Shown here: in pieces, positions 9,307 through 17,439 of the stretch
Layout: the number at the start of each line of letters is the position of its first letter
Position numbering within the stretch: position 1 is the first letter of the stretch
Assembly: GCF_011059185.1 (NCBI RefSeq)
Contig: NZ_JAALFE010000007.1
Span: forward strand, 1-64,000
Source of the DNA: Paragemmobacter kunshanensis
GTDB taxonomy: Bacteria; Pseudomonadota; Alphaproteobacteria; Rhodobacterales; Rhodobacteraceae
Length of the DNA stretch: 64,000 nucleotides
Reading direction: 5' to 3'
Made by a program: the position numbers and the translations under genes
Notes under the pieces: generated by a model
Database searches by the model: none
Seen by the model: the letters and a program-made list of their open reading frames with translations, nothing else
Told to the model about the DNA's origin: nothing

Positions 9307-9518
9307 CCGCCCGCCCCGTCAAGCATTCGCTCACCCTGCGCGGCCACCGCACCAGCGTCAGCCTGGAAGAGGAATTCTGGCAGGCCTTCCGCAGCATCGC
9401 GGCAGAGCGGGGTCTGACACTGAACCAGTTGGCTGTGGAGGTTGACGAGGCGCGCGCAGGCGATGTGGGTCTCGCCTCGGCGATCCGGGTCTTCGTGCTG
9501 AAGCGGTATCGCGGTTAA
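9303..9518 (+). CDS. Ribbon-helix-helix domain protein
   Basis: A 71-aa protein with a ribbon-helix-helix-like fold (RHH_4 type). The strand HSLTLRGHRTSVSLEEEFW and helices FRSIAAERGLTLNQLAVEVD are typical of small dimeric DNA-binding proteins. It is co-translated with the DUF4169-like gene. Target genes are unknown; it could be autoregulatory. Near its stop the DNA reads TTAA-N7-TTTA, a one-mismatch match to the CtrA box. Confidence 0.75.
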   Translation: MTARPVKHSLTLRGHRTSVSLEEEFWQAFRSIAAERGLTLNQLAVEVDEARAGDVGLASAIRVFVLKRYRG

Positions 9519-9552
9519 CCGGGCGTTTACCCCGCTGCGGCATGGTTTACCC

Positions 9553-9783
9553 ATGAGCCGCAATCTTCTTCCCTATACGACCGAAGGGTGGATTTCCCAT
9601 CTCTTCAACTCGCAGGCCGCGCGGGATGGCGGGGTCATCCGGCGTCAGGTCCGCGATGTCGAACGCTATGTGGGCCGCGAGGTGTTCCTTACTGAAATGC
9701 GCAGGCGCGGTTACCCCGTGCTGGAAAATGCCGGCCAGTTCCTCATCATCTGCAACCAGGAACCGATCCGCCGCGTGGTCTAG
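9553..9783 (+). CDS. Conserved hypothetical small protein (76 aa)
   Basis: A 76-aa soluble protein that I cannot assign to a function (MSRNLLPYTTEGWISHLFNS, then REVFLTEMRRRGYPVLENAG). It has no membrane segment, signal peptide or obvious motif. It lies 34 bases after the ribbon-helix-helix gene on the same strand and is probably the last gene of that group. Its TAG stop touches the first of four perfect hairpins that separate it from the convergent P450 gene. Confidence 0.65.
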   Translation: MSRNLLPYTTEGWISHLFNSQAARDGGVIRRQVRDVERYVGREVFLTEMRRRGYPVLENAGQFLIICNQEPIRRVV

Positions 9784-9899
9784 CGATTTCTGACGCAGAA
9801 ATCGCAGCGGAATTTGACGCAAATTCCGCCAACAGGCGCCGCGCCCGGAACCCGATTTCTGCGTGCAGAAATCGTTGCGAAATCTGCGTCAGATTTCGC
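9783..9899. repeat. Cluster of four perfect hairpins between convergent genes
   Basis: Four perfect 10-bp stems lie within 117 bases: GCGATTTCTG/CAGAAATCGC (9783-9805), GCGGAATTTG/CAAATTCCGC (9807-9829), CGATTTCTGC/GCAGAAATCG (9853-9874) and GCGAAATCTG/CAGATTTCGC (9877-9899). Loops are only 2-3 nt. The first and third share sequence, and the others are variants of the same GC-ATTTC theme. The last overlaps the P450 stop codon. A bidirectional terminator built from a repeated palindromic element is likely. Confidence 0.85.
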
Positions 9900-11238
9900 C
9901 CCCCCGCCGCGTCACCCGCAGCCACACCCCGTCCCGCGCCCGCACCGTCAGATGCGCCACCGGCACCGGCACCCGCCCCTCCACCACCTCGAAGCGGAAC
10001 GCCCGACACAGCATCGCCAGCAGCAGAACCCCCTCCGCCATGGCAAACCCCGCCCCGGTGCAGACCCTCGGCCCGCTCGAAAACGGCAGCCACCCGTCGC
10101 GCGCCTGCACCTTTGTCTCCTCCCGCCCCCAACGGTCGGGATCGAAGTCATCCGGCGCGGTCCAGATCCGCTCATGCCGCCCCAGATGCCAGGATGACAG
10201 CACCACCTGCGCCCCCGGCTTCACCTCCCGCCCCCGGAACTCCTCCGGGCAGGTCGTCTCGCGCACCATCATCGGCACCGGCGGAAACAGGCGCAGCGCC
10301 TCGCGGAAGACATCCCGCGTCAGGCGCAGCCGCGACAGCGCCGAAAACTCCGCCACCATCCCTGCGGCCTCCGCCGCCACCCTCTCCTGCACCTCCGGAT
10401 GCGCCGCCAGCAGCCACAGCGCCCAGCCCAGCGCGCTCGCGCTCGTCTCATGCCCGGCAAGAAAGAAGATGGCGACCTGATCCACCATCTCCTCCGTCCC
10501 GAACCGCTCCCCCGTCACCGGGTCCGCCGTCACCATGATCTTCGTCGCCAGATCATCCGGCGCGGTCCCCGCCGCAATCTCCGCCGCCCGCCGCGCCGTC
10601 ATCGCGGTGATCAGACGCCGGATTTCCGCCGCTGCCCCCTTCGTCCCGCGCCGGAACCCGCGCGGCATCCAGCGGGGTAGCGGCACGAAGGCCGCAAGGT
10701 TCAGGATCGGCTGCGTCCGCTGATAGGCGCGGAAGGCATGGAAGACCGCCGTCGCGTCCCGGTCCTCGATCGGGATCGAAAACAGCGTGCGAAAGATCAC
10801 ATCCGCCGCCGCGTGGCTGGCGATTTCCTCCACCTCCACCACACCCACCGGCATCCGTGCCACCGCCGCCTCGCCCGCCGCCCACATGGCCGGAAAGGTG
10901 TCGCGCAGCCGCCCCCCTTCGAAGGCGGGATCAATGATCCGCCGCTGCCGCTTCCACTGCTCCCCGTTCGTCACAAAGACCGACTGCCCCAGCAGCGGCA
11001 CCAACCCCTCGCGCACCCGCCCCGATTTCGGGAAATCCTCCGGGCGCTCCTGCAGCACAAGCCGCACCAGCGCCGGGTCGTTGCACATGTAGCTTCGAAA
11101 GAACGGCGTGCGGAACTCGGCCATCCAGGCGCGATACAGCCGCGCGGGCTGGGCCGACAGGATATCGGCCCGGAACAGCCGCAGATAGCGCCAGAACGAT
11201 ACCCGGTCCGGCCGCGCCTCGGGCTTGGGCACCTTCAT
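9889..11238 (-). CDS. Cytochrome P450
   Basis: A 449-aa soluble-type bacterial P450. P450s insert one oxygen atom into a substrate using electrons from a ferredoxin or flavin partner. Motifs in order: the I-helix FFLAGHETSAS near residue 265, the K-helix ExxR in FREALRLFPPVP, and the haem-binding loop PFSSGPRVCTGAGFAM with the axial Cys near residue 390. The start was placed at MKVPKPEARP because its ATG overlaps the upstream stop codon by 4 bases, implying translational coupling to the membrane hydrolase. The longer in-frame extension only shadows that gene. No ferredoxin or reductase is adjacent. The substrate is unknown; a lipid or fatty-acyl compound is an inference from its partner. Confidence 0.92.
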   Translation of the reverse strand: MKVPKPEARPDRVSFWRYLRLFRADILSAQPARLYRAWMAEFRTPFFRSYMCNDPALVRLVLQERPEDFPKSGRVREGLVPLLGQSVFVTNGEQWKRQRRIIDPAFEGGRLRDTFPAMWAAGEAAVARMPVGVVEVEEIASHAAADVIFRTLFSIPIEDRDATAVFHAFRAYQRTQPILNLAAFVPLPRWMPRGFRRGTKGAAAEIRRLITAMTARRAAEIAAGTAPDDLATKIMVTADPVTGERFGTEEMVDQVAIFFLAGHETSASALGWALWLLAAHPEVQERVAAEAAGMVAEFSALSRLRLTRDVFREALRLFPPVPMMVRETTCPEEFRGREVKPGAQVVLSSWHLGRHERIWTAPDDFDPDRWGREETKVQARDGWLPFSSGPRVCTGAGFAMAEGVLLLAMLCRAFRFEVVEGRVPVPVAHLTVRARDGVWLRVTRRGGEI

Positions 11239-12464
11239 GCCAGGCTCCTGTGGCCCGACATCGCCCGCTCGATCCGGCTTTTCGATGCGGCCCGCCCGCG
11301 ATACCGCGCGCCCAGCGTCAGGGGCCCCGCCGTGATGCGGAAATAGTCGTAATCCCCGGGCCGGTCGAAGGCGCACATGTACTGGAAATGCAGCCGGAAC
11401 CAGCGGAATCGCATCCTGCGCCACCGCTCCGGCGAAAAGGTCTGGGTGAAGGCGGCCGAAATCACCAGGGGCCAGCGCTTCCCCTCTCCCGCCACCCCCG
11501 TCACCGCCACCGGATCGCACAGCGCAAAGGCGCAGCCGTCCCCCGGCGCGGTCACATCGACCCATGTCACCTCGTCCCGCGTCGACAGATAGGCCAGATC
11601 CCCGCGCAGCCGCCGCGCCTCGGGCAGGAAGGACATCATCGGCACCACCTGCCCCAGCGTCAGAAAGGAAAGGGCCGGCCCCCGCTCCGGCAGGCCCGCC
11701 CGGATCAGATCGGCCAGGATCGTCACCCCCAGAATCGCCCCCGAGGAATGGCCCACCACCAGAACCTCATCCACCTCCTCGCGCAGCGCCACCCCGATGC
11801 GCGCGGCGAATTCCCCCATCCGCGCCTCCAGAACCGGCGGATAGGCCCCCCAATGCCCGGCGGAAAAGGCATAGTCATGCATCAGGTAATAGGCCAGGAA
11901 CCGGCCATCCCAACGCTGGAACAGCCGCAGCACCGCCCAGGCCAGCGCCAGCCCCGCCGCCGCGCCCAGCGCAATCCCCGCCCCGCCCGGCCAGAGCCGC
12001 GCCCCCGCCAGCGCAAGTCCCGCCCCCGCCAGCCCCGCCAGCAGCGCCTGCAGCCCCAGCATCACCACCGGATAAAGCGCGGCCAGCGTCGGCCCCTTGC
12101 GCAGCCGCCCCAGCCGGAACAGCGCCCCCGAGGCGACATAGATCCAGGCCGTCCGCAGCATCTGCGCATAGGTGGCCGGAATGGTCCGCCGCATCGACCC
12201 GCCGATGATATCGGCCCAGGCCAGCACCTCCACCGCGCTTTCCACCGTCTCGCCGTCGATCTGCGCCGTCACGCTCCAGCCATGCGCCACGCCAGCCCGC
12301 TTGGCCCCGATCTCCAGCGCATAGCCCGAAATCGCCGCCTGGGCCGGGCCTTCCTTGCGGTAGAACTGCCGATAGCGCCGCGTCTGCATCGGATCGAAAC
12401 CGGGGATATAGAAGACCTGTCGCCGCCGCACGCGCCCCGTCTCTGCCGCCGTCAGCTCCGCCAT
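11235..12464 (-). CDS. Membrane-anchored alpha/beta-hydrolase-like protein, coupled to the P450
   Basis: A 409-aa protein I cannot name. The N-terminus RRRQVFYIPGFDP looks like the first strand of an alpha/beta hydrolase. Two to three hydrophobic segments lie around residues 110-185. The nucleophile-elbow-like GHSSGAILG follows near residue 235, then a core with conserved aromatic stretches. A lipase- or esterase-type serine hydrolase tethered to the inner membrane is plausible. ATG was chosen over the upstream GTG because GGAG is 6 bases before it. It overlaps the P450 by 4 bases, so the two products are probably made together and act in one pathway. Confidence 0.7.
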   Translation of the reverse strand: MAELTAAETGRVRRRQVFYIPGFDPMQTRRYRQFYRKEGPAQAAISGYALEIGAKRAGVAHGWSVTAQIDGETVESAVEVLAWADIIGGSMRRTIPATYAQMLRTAWIYVASGALFRLGRLRKGPTLAALYPVVMLGLQALLAGLAGAGLALAGARLWPGGAGIALGAAAGLALAWAVLRLFQRWDGRFLAYYLMHDYAFSAGHWGAYPPVLEARMGEFAARIGVALREEVDEVLVVGHSSGAILGVTILADLIRAGLPERGPALSFLTLGQVVPMMSFLPEARRLRGDLAYLSTRDEVTWVDVTAPGDGCAFALCDPVAVTGVAGEGKRWPLVISAAFTQTFSPERWRRMRFRWFRLHFQYMCAFDRPGDYDYFRITAGPLTLGARYRGRAASKSRIERAMSGHRSLA

Positions 12465-12526
12465 TGCCCGCTCCGCCACCGAACCACCGCCACCATCCCT
12501 TGGGCCACTATGGCGCGGCGCGGCGC

Positions 12527-13303
12527 TCAGCCCAAGAGGGGAATGCCGAAGCGGTCAAAGGTTTCCAGAAGCCACCAGCTGAAATCGGTGAAGGCCCCGG
12601 TCAGCAGTGCCAGCCCCACCACGATCAGCAACAGGCCCATCGCCCGCTCGATCCATTTCATGTGCCGCTTCAGCCGCTGCATCACGCCCATGGCCCGCTC
12701 GATGAACATGGCCGCCAGCAGGAAGGGGATCCCCAGCCCCGCCGCATAGACCCCCAGCAGGACCGTGCCGCGCTGCACCGATCCCTCCTGCGCGGCGATC
12801 GACAGGATCGCCCCCAGCTGCGGCCCGATGCAGGGCGTCCAGCCAAAGGCAAAGGCCAGGCCCAGCACATAGGCCCCAAGGGCCGATCCGCCGCGATCCC
12901 CCGCATCCAGCCGCGCCTCGCGGTCCAGCAGGCCGATCCGGAACACCCCCAGGAAATGCAGCCCGAAGACCAGCACCACCCCCCCCGCCATCTGCGAGAA
13001 CAGCACCTGGTTCTGCAGGAAGAAGGCGCCAAAGGCGCTGGCGGTAAAGCCCAGCAGCAGAAACACCGTCGACAGGCCCAGCACGAAGAACAGCGCAGGC
13101 AGCATCACCCGCCGCCGCGCCGCGCCCGCCGCGGGGGCCCCGTCCCGCCCCGTCATCTCGCCCATGCTGATCCCGCCCATATAGGCCAGATAGGGCGGCA
13201 CGATGGGCAGCACGCAGGGCGACAGGAAGGACAGAACCCCCGCCGCCAGCGCCACCAGCATGGCCGGGATCAATCCCGCATCTATGATGTCAAAGCCCAG
13301 CAT
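12527..13303 (-). CDS. ccdA: CcdA-type cytochrome c biogenesis / thiol-disulfide transmembrane protein
   Basis: A 258-aa inner-membrane protein of the CcdA/DsbD-transmembrane family with six predicted TM segments. It passes electrons from cytoplasmic thioredoxin to periplasmic disulfides needed for cytochrome c maturation. The redox cysteines are in LSFLSPCVLPIVPPYL near residue 30 and FGWTPCIGPQLGAI near residue 155. AGGAGG sits just one base before the ATG, which is unusually tight; an earlier AAGAGG may serve instead. It is divergent from the tusA-like gene. Confidence 0.93.
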   Translation of the reverse strand: MLGFDIIDAGLIPAMLVALAAGVLSFLSPCVLPIVPPYLAYMGGISMGEMTGRDGAPAAGAARRRVMLPALFFVLGLSTVFLLLGFTASAFGAFFLQNQVLFSQMAGGVVLVFGLHFLGVFRIGLLDREARLDAGDRGGSALGAYVLGLAFAFGWTPCIGPQLGAILSIAAQEGSVQRGTVLLGVYAAGLGIPFLLAAMFIERAMGVMQRLKRHMKWIERAMGLLLIVVGLALLTGAFTDFSWWLLETFDRFGIPLLG

Positions 13304-13395
13304 GCCTCCTGATAGCCTCTTCGCCCCCCCGCGTCACGACGCCCAGTTGTCACATTGCCGTGGCCCTTCTGCAACCTTTCGGCTATCACCCCGCC

Positions 13396-13635
13396 ATGGC
13401 CGCACCCTGGGATATCGAGATGGATTGCGAAGGGCTGCTCTGCCCCCTTCCCGTCCTGCGCGCGCGCAAGCGGCTGGCCGCGATGCAGCCCGGCCAGATC
13501 CTGCGCCTTACCGCGACAGACCGCATGGCCGCGATCGACCTGCCGCATTTCTGCACCGAGGCCGGCCACCGCTTCCTCGGCACCGAAGAGGCAGGCCCCG
13601 TCACCGCCTATCTCATCGAACGCGGCCCGGGCTGA
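13396..13635 (+). CDS. TusA-family sulfurtransferase-like protein
   Basis: A 79-aa SirA/TusA-fold protein. The motif DCEGLLCPLPVLRARKRL near residue 10 contains the catalytic-type Cys in the CPxP signature. TusA proteins carry persulfide sulfur for tRNA thiolation, molybdenum cofactor or other sulfur-transfer steps. An in-frame GTG 36 bases upstream is possible; the ATG gives the normal family length. The last 75 bases of the gene are duplicated immediately downstream together with the terminator element. Confidence 0.88.
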   Translation: MAAPWDIEMDCEGLLCPLPVLRARKRLAAMQPGQILRLTATDRMAAIDLPHFCTEAGHRFLGTEEAGPVTAYLIERGPG

Positions 13636-14040
13636 CCCTCCCCAGACGCAGCCCCCGCCTCCCCCCTTCATCCTGGCCCAAATACCCTCGGGGGTCCGGG
13701 GGTGAAACCCCCGGGCAGCCAAGCGGCGCAGCCGCGCAGGCGCCCCAAAGGCTTGCGCCGCAGGCGCGCAATTCCCTTCCCGCGCTGCAAAGGCAAAAGC
13801 GCCAGCCTCCGCATCCTCGGCACCGAAGAGGCAGGCCCCGTCACCGCCTGACTCATCGAACGCGGCCCAGGCTGCCCCCCCGGACGCAGCCCCCGCCTTC
13901 CCCTTCATCTTGGCCCAAATACCCTCGGGGGTCCGGGGGTGAAACCCCCGGGAAGCCAAGCGGCGCAGCCGCGCAGGCGCCCCAAAGGCTTGCGCCGCAG
14001 GCGCGCAATTCCCTTCCCGCGCGGCGCAGGCAAAAGGGCC
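13561..14040 (+). repeat. Tandem duplication (about 240 bp) of the tusA 3' end plus its terminator element
   Basis: Unit 1 (13561 to about 13800) holds the last 75 bases of the tusA-like gene, the TTCATCCTGGCCCAAATACC element, a 7-bp hairpin CCGGGGG-TGAAA-CCCCCGG (13696-13714) and a GCGCAGCCGCGCAGGCGCC palindrome-rich tail. Unit 2 (about 13801-14040) repeats all of this with few changes and a 3-bp net indel; its hairpin is at 13933-13951. The duplicated coding tail is dead: it has an early in-frame TGA where the gene reads TAT, and no start codon. The rest of this gap before rne contains no other gene. Confidence 0.9.
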
Positions 14041-14084
14041 GAGGGTTGCCCCCCGGCCCCAGCCAGAAATCCTCCCGCAGAGCT

Positions 14085-16838
14085 TCAGCGGCCCAGCGAC
14101 CACCAGCCCTTCTTGCGCGGCTTCGACGGGTCCGCCTCGGCCTTGGGCGCGGGGGCCGCCGCCGGGGCCTCGGGGGCGATGGCGGCAAGCTCGGCCTCGC
14201 CCGGATCGGCCACCAGCGCGGCCTCCTGCGGCGCGGCGATGCCCGGATCGGCCGGGAAGGCCGCCTCGGCGACCGCCGGTTGTGCCTCTGCCGCGGCCGG
14301 CGCCTCTGGCGCCTCGGCTGCGGCCGCCTTGGCCTTGCTGCTGCGCGACCGGGTCGCAGGCTTCTTCGCCTTGGGCTTTTCCGCCGCAGCCTCTGCCTCG
14401 GCCGGGGCCGCTTCCGCCACCGCGGCCTCGGTCACCACTTCCTTTGCAACCGGGGCCGCCTCGGCAACAACCGCCTCAACCGGGGCCGTCTTGCGGCTGC
14501 GCGCGGCGCCGCCGCGCGACCGCGTCACCTTCTTCTTCGGCGCAGCCTCCGCCGGGGCCTCTTCCGGGGCCGCCTCCGTCACGGCCTCCGCCGCGCCTTC
14601 GGCTGCCGCCTCGGCGACCGGCGCGTCAGACTCGTCGTCCTCGTAGCCTTCCGCCTCGCCACCAGCCATGGCCTCGCCCGCCTGATCCGCCGGGCCGCCA
14701 TTCTTCTTGCGCCGCCGACGACGGCGCTTCTTCTTGCCGTTCCCGTCCCCCCGGGCCTCGCCGCCGCGCGCATCACCCCGCGCCTCGCCGCGCCCTTCCG
14801 CCTGCTCTGCGACCTCGGCCTCTTCGGCCTCGTCCAGATCCTCCTCCAGCGGCAGGTCGTCGTCTTCCTCTTCCTCCACCGGCGCGCCCATCAGCCCGGC
14901 ATGGCCCGAAATCACCGAGGAAACCTCCGGCACCACCCGCGTCGCCGTCTTGAACTTCTCGATCACGTAATCCGGGCTCACCAGCGCCGGATCGCCCTCG
15001 ATCCGCACGCTCATGCCGTAACGCGCCTCGATCAGCGCGATATGTTCCCGCTTCTGGTTGATCAGGAAATTCACGATCCCCACCGGCGCCTTCAGCAGCA
15101 CCTCCTTGGACCGCTTCCGCGTGCCTTCCTCTTCCAGCGCCCGCAGGATCTGCAGGCCCAGGCTGTCATCCGACCGGATCAGCCCGGTGCCATGGCAATG
15201 CGGGCAAGGCTGGGTGGTGCTTTCCAGCATCCCCGGCCGCAGCCGCTGGCGGCTCATCTCCAGAAGGCCAAAGCCCGAAATCCGCCCCACCTGAATCCGC
15301 GCGCGGTCCGTCTTCAGCTTTTCCTTCAGCCGCTTCTCGACCGTCGCATTGTTGCGGCGCTCTTCCATGTCGATGAAGTCGATCACGATCAGACCGGCCA
15401 GGTCGCGCAGGCGCAACTGCCGCGCGATCTCTTCCGCCGCTTCGACATTCGTCTTCAGCGCCGTTTCCTCGATCGAGCCTTCCTTGGTGGCCCTCCCTGA
15501 GTTCACGTCGATCGCCACCAGCGCCTCGGTCACCCCGATCACGATGTAGCCGCCCGATTTCAGCTGCACCACCGGGTTGAACATGCCGCCCAGATAGCTT
15601 TCCACCTGATAGCGGGCGAAAAGCGGCATCTGCTCGTCATAGCGCTTCACCAGCTTGGCGTGGCTCGGCATGATCATCCGCATGAAGTCCTTGGCGGTGC
15701 GATAGCCGGCCTCGCCCTCGACCAGCACCTCGTCGATCTCGCGGGAATAGAGATCCCGGATCGACCGCTTGATCAGGTTGCCTTCCTCATAGATGGCCGC
15801 GGGCGCGATGGATTTCAGCGTGAGTTCCCGCACCTGCTCCCACAGCCGCATCAGATATTCATAGTCGCGCTTGATCTCGGCCTTGGTGCGCTTGGCGCCC
15901 GCCGTGCGGATGATCAGGCCCGCGCCTTCCGGCACCTCGATCTCGCCCGCGATCTCCTTCAGCTTCTTGCGGTCCGCCGCCTGGGTGATCTTGCGGGAAA
16001 TCCCGCCGCCCCGCGCCGTGTTCGGCATCAGCACGCAATAGCGCCCCGCCAGCGACAGATAGGTGGTCAGCGCCGCGCCCTTGTTGCCGCGCTCTTCCTT
16101 GACGACCTGCACCAGCATGATCTGCCGGACCTTGATCACTTCCTGGATCTTGTATTTCCGGTGGCGCGGCTTGCGCGGCGCGCTGATCTCTTCCGCGACA
16201 TCCTCTTCGGCGACGGATTCGATCTCGTCATCAGTGTCGCTCGCATGGTCCATGGCGCGATAGGGACGCTCGCCCCCAGCCTCAGCCCCCGCCTCGCCCT
16301 CATCGCCCGCGGCCTCCGGCGCGGCAGCCTCGGCCTGCACCGCCTCCGCGACATCGGCCTCGGCGGCGATCACCGCCTCGCCTGCCAGCGCCTCATCCGC
16401 CAGCGCCTCGCCGGCCTCGTCCTCGTCCAGATCAACCACATCCATGCCGCCGATCTCGGCCGCCTTCACCGCATCCTTGCGCGCGGCCTCGGGCCGGGGG
16501 CGCGACCGCCCGCGCGACCGGCGGTTGTCCTCTTCGTCCTGCGCGCGGTTATAGGCGCGCTCTTCCTCCAGCAGCGCCTTCCGGTCCGCCACGGGGATCT
16601 GATAGTAATCCGGGTGGATCTCCGCAAAGGCCAGGAAACCATGCCGGTTCCCGCCGTAATCCACAAAGGCCGCCTGCAGCGAAGGTTCGACCCGCGTCAC
16701 CTTGGCAAGGTAGATGTTCCCCGCCAGTTGCCGCTTGTTGACCGTCTCAAAGTCGAACTCTTCGACCTTGTTTCCATCCACCACCACCACGCGGGTCTCT
16801 TCCGCATGGGTGGCGTCGATAAGCATTTTCTTTGCCAT
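14085..16838 (-). CDS. rne: Ribonuclease E/G
   Basis: A 917-aa endoribonuclease that starts mRNA decay and processes rRNA and tRNA precursors, acting as scaffold of the degradosome. The N-terminus MAKKMLIDATHAEETRVVVV and the S1 domain (VTRVEPSLQAAFVDYG) are typical. As in other alphaproteobacteria, a long acidic low-complexity insertion (about residues 90-200) interrupts the S1 region. The catalytic DNase I-like part has VAIDVNSGRATKEGS and VIDFIDMEERRN. The Zn-link CPHCHGTG is near residue 540. The C-terminal 250 residues are disordered, rich in Ala, Glu and Pro, with basic RKKRRRRRR-type RNA-binding patches. AGGA precedes the ATG. An upstream in-frame extension has no family similarity. 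Confidence 0.95.
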   Translation of the reverse strand: MAKKMLIDATHAEETRVVVVDGNKVEEFDFETVNKRQLAGNIYLAKVTRVEPSLQAAFVDYGGNRHGFLAFAEIHPDYYQIPVADRKALLEEERAYNRAQDEEDNRRSRGRSRPRPEAARKDAVKAAEIGGMDVVDLDEDEAGEALADEALAGEAVIAAEADVAEAVQAEAAAPEAAGDEGEAGAEAGGERPYRAMDHASDTDDEIESVAEEDVAEEISAPRKPRHRKYKIQEVIKVRQIMLVQVVKEERGNKGAALTTYLSLAGRYCVLMPNTARGGGISRKITQAADRKKLKEIAGEIEVPEGAGLIIRTAGAKRTKAEIKRDYEYLMRLWEQVRELTLKSIAPAAIYEEGNLIKRSIRDLYSREIDEVLVEGEAGYRTAKDFMRMIMPSHAKLVKRYDEQMPLFARYQVESYLGGMFNPVVQLKSGGYIVIGVTEALVAIDVNSGRATKEGSIEETALKTNVEAAEEIARQLRLRDLAGLIVIDFIDMEERRNNATVEKRLKEKLKTDRARIQVGRISGFGLLEMSRQRLRPGMLESTTQPCPHCHGTGLIRSDDSLGLQILRALEEEGTRKRSKEVLLKAPVGIVNFLINQKREHIALIEARYGMSVRIEGDPALVSPDYVIEKFKTATRVVPEVSSVISGHAGLMGAPVEEEEDDDLPLEEDLDEAEEAEVAEQAEGRGEARGDARGGEARGDGNGKKKRRRRRRKKNGGPADQAGEAMAGGEAEGYEDDESDAPVAEAAAEGAAEAVTEAAPEEAPAEAAPKKKVTRSRGGAARSRKTAPVEAVVAEAAPVAKEVVTEAAVAEAAPAEAEAAAEKPKAKKPATRSRSSKAKAAAAEAPEAPAAAEAQPAVAEAAFPADPGIAAPQEAALVADPGEAELAAIAPEAPAAAPAPKAEADPSKPRKKGWWSLGR

Positions 16839-17439
16839 GATATCCTGATGCGCCCCGGCACGGCCTCCCCGCCCCGGAGCATGCTCCAGGATCGGGTTCG
16901 GACGGGCAAAGGCGGCTTGTCTGGGCAAGACGGCGCGGGGCGAAAGGCCGGGCCATGCCCGGTGGGCATCCCTCGGCTTTCGTCATCAAAATCGCGCGCG
17001 TCATCGCGGTTCTCTTCCGGATGCCTTGCGGCACCCACCTGCTAAAGCCCGCTGCGTCTTGTGACCTGACGGGCAAACTGACGACCTTTCGGCCGATCCG
17101 ACTGCCACCCTCCCGGCAGCGCTGAAAGGCACCGGCCTCGGGGGCAGAGAATTCCACGGCGGGGCAAACCCCGCGTCCGCCGACCCTAGCGGCAAAGTCG
17201 CGCAAAACACAATGGGGGAATTTCGCACATACCCCGCCCCCGCGATCCAGGGTTGCAAGCCGCCCCAGGGCCCTCAACCCTGCGTGACCGCGCCATTCAT
17301 CCAGCATTAACCATGGGTTAACGCGGGATTAAGGTTAACGCTCGCGGAGCCATACGCCGTATGCACAGCTGTCTGCACCAGCCGTCTGCACCGGCTGTTG
17401 CACGCCATTTTTGCTTTATTTCAATGGGTTAACACCGTT
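16839..17439. other. Intergenic region upstream of rne, no gene seen
   Basis: About 600 bases separate the rne start from the end of the response-regulator gene on the same strand. No frame shows family similarity. The right half is locally AT-richer and has three TTAA sites with 11-bp periodicity, the palindrome CATACGCCGTATG (about 17352-17364) and repeated GTCTGCACC. A long structured 5' leader for rne would be normal, since rne leaders mediate autoregulation in other bacteria, but this is inference. Confidence 0.6.
17307..17332. promoter_or_regulatory. CtrA-like box array: three TTAA in 11-bp phase
   Basis: TTAACCATGGGTTAA (17307-17321) is a perfect TTAA-N7-TTAA match to the alphaproteobacterial CtrA consensus. 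It is followed by a second N7 spacer and a third TTAA at 17329-17332, then another at 17335. It lies about 470 bases before the rne start. Whether CtrA controls rne, or a transcript starting here, cannot be told from sequence. Confidence 0.5.

Noticed and set aside
11250-12749. 499-codon frame antisense to the membrane hydrolase and ccdA
   Set aside because: Shadow of the reverse-strand genes; Arg/Pro/His-rich, with no motif.
13203-17045. Very long open frames antisense to rne (765 and 461 codons)
   Set aside because: They mirror the strong codon bias of rne; the rne frame has clear family motifs, the antisense frames have Arg/His/Pro-rich composition and none.
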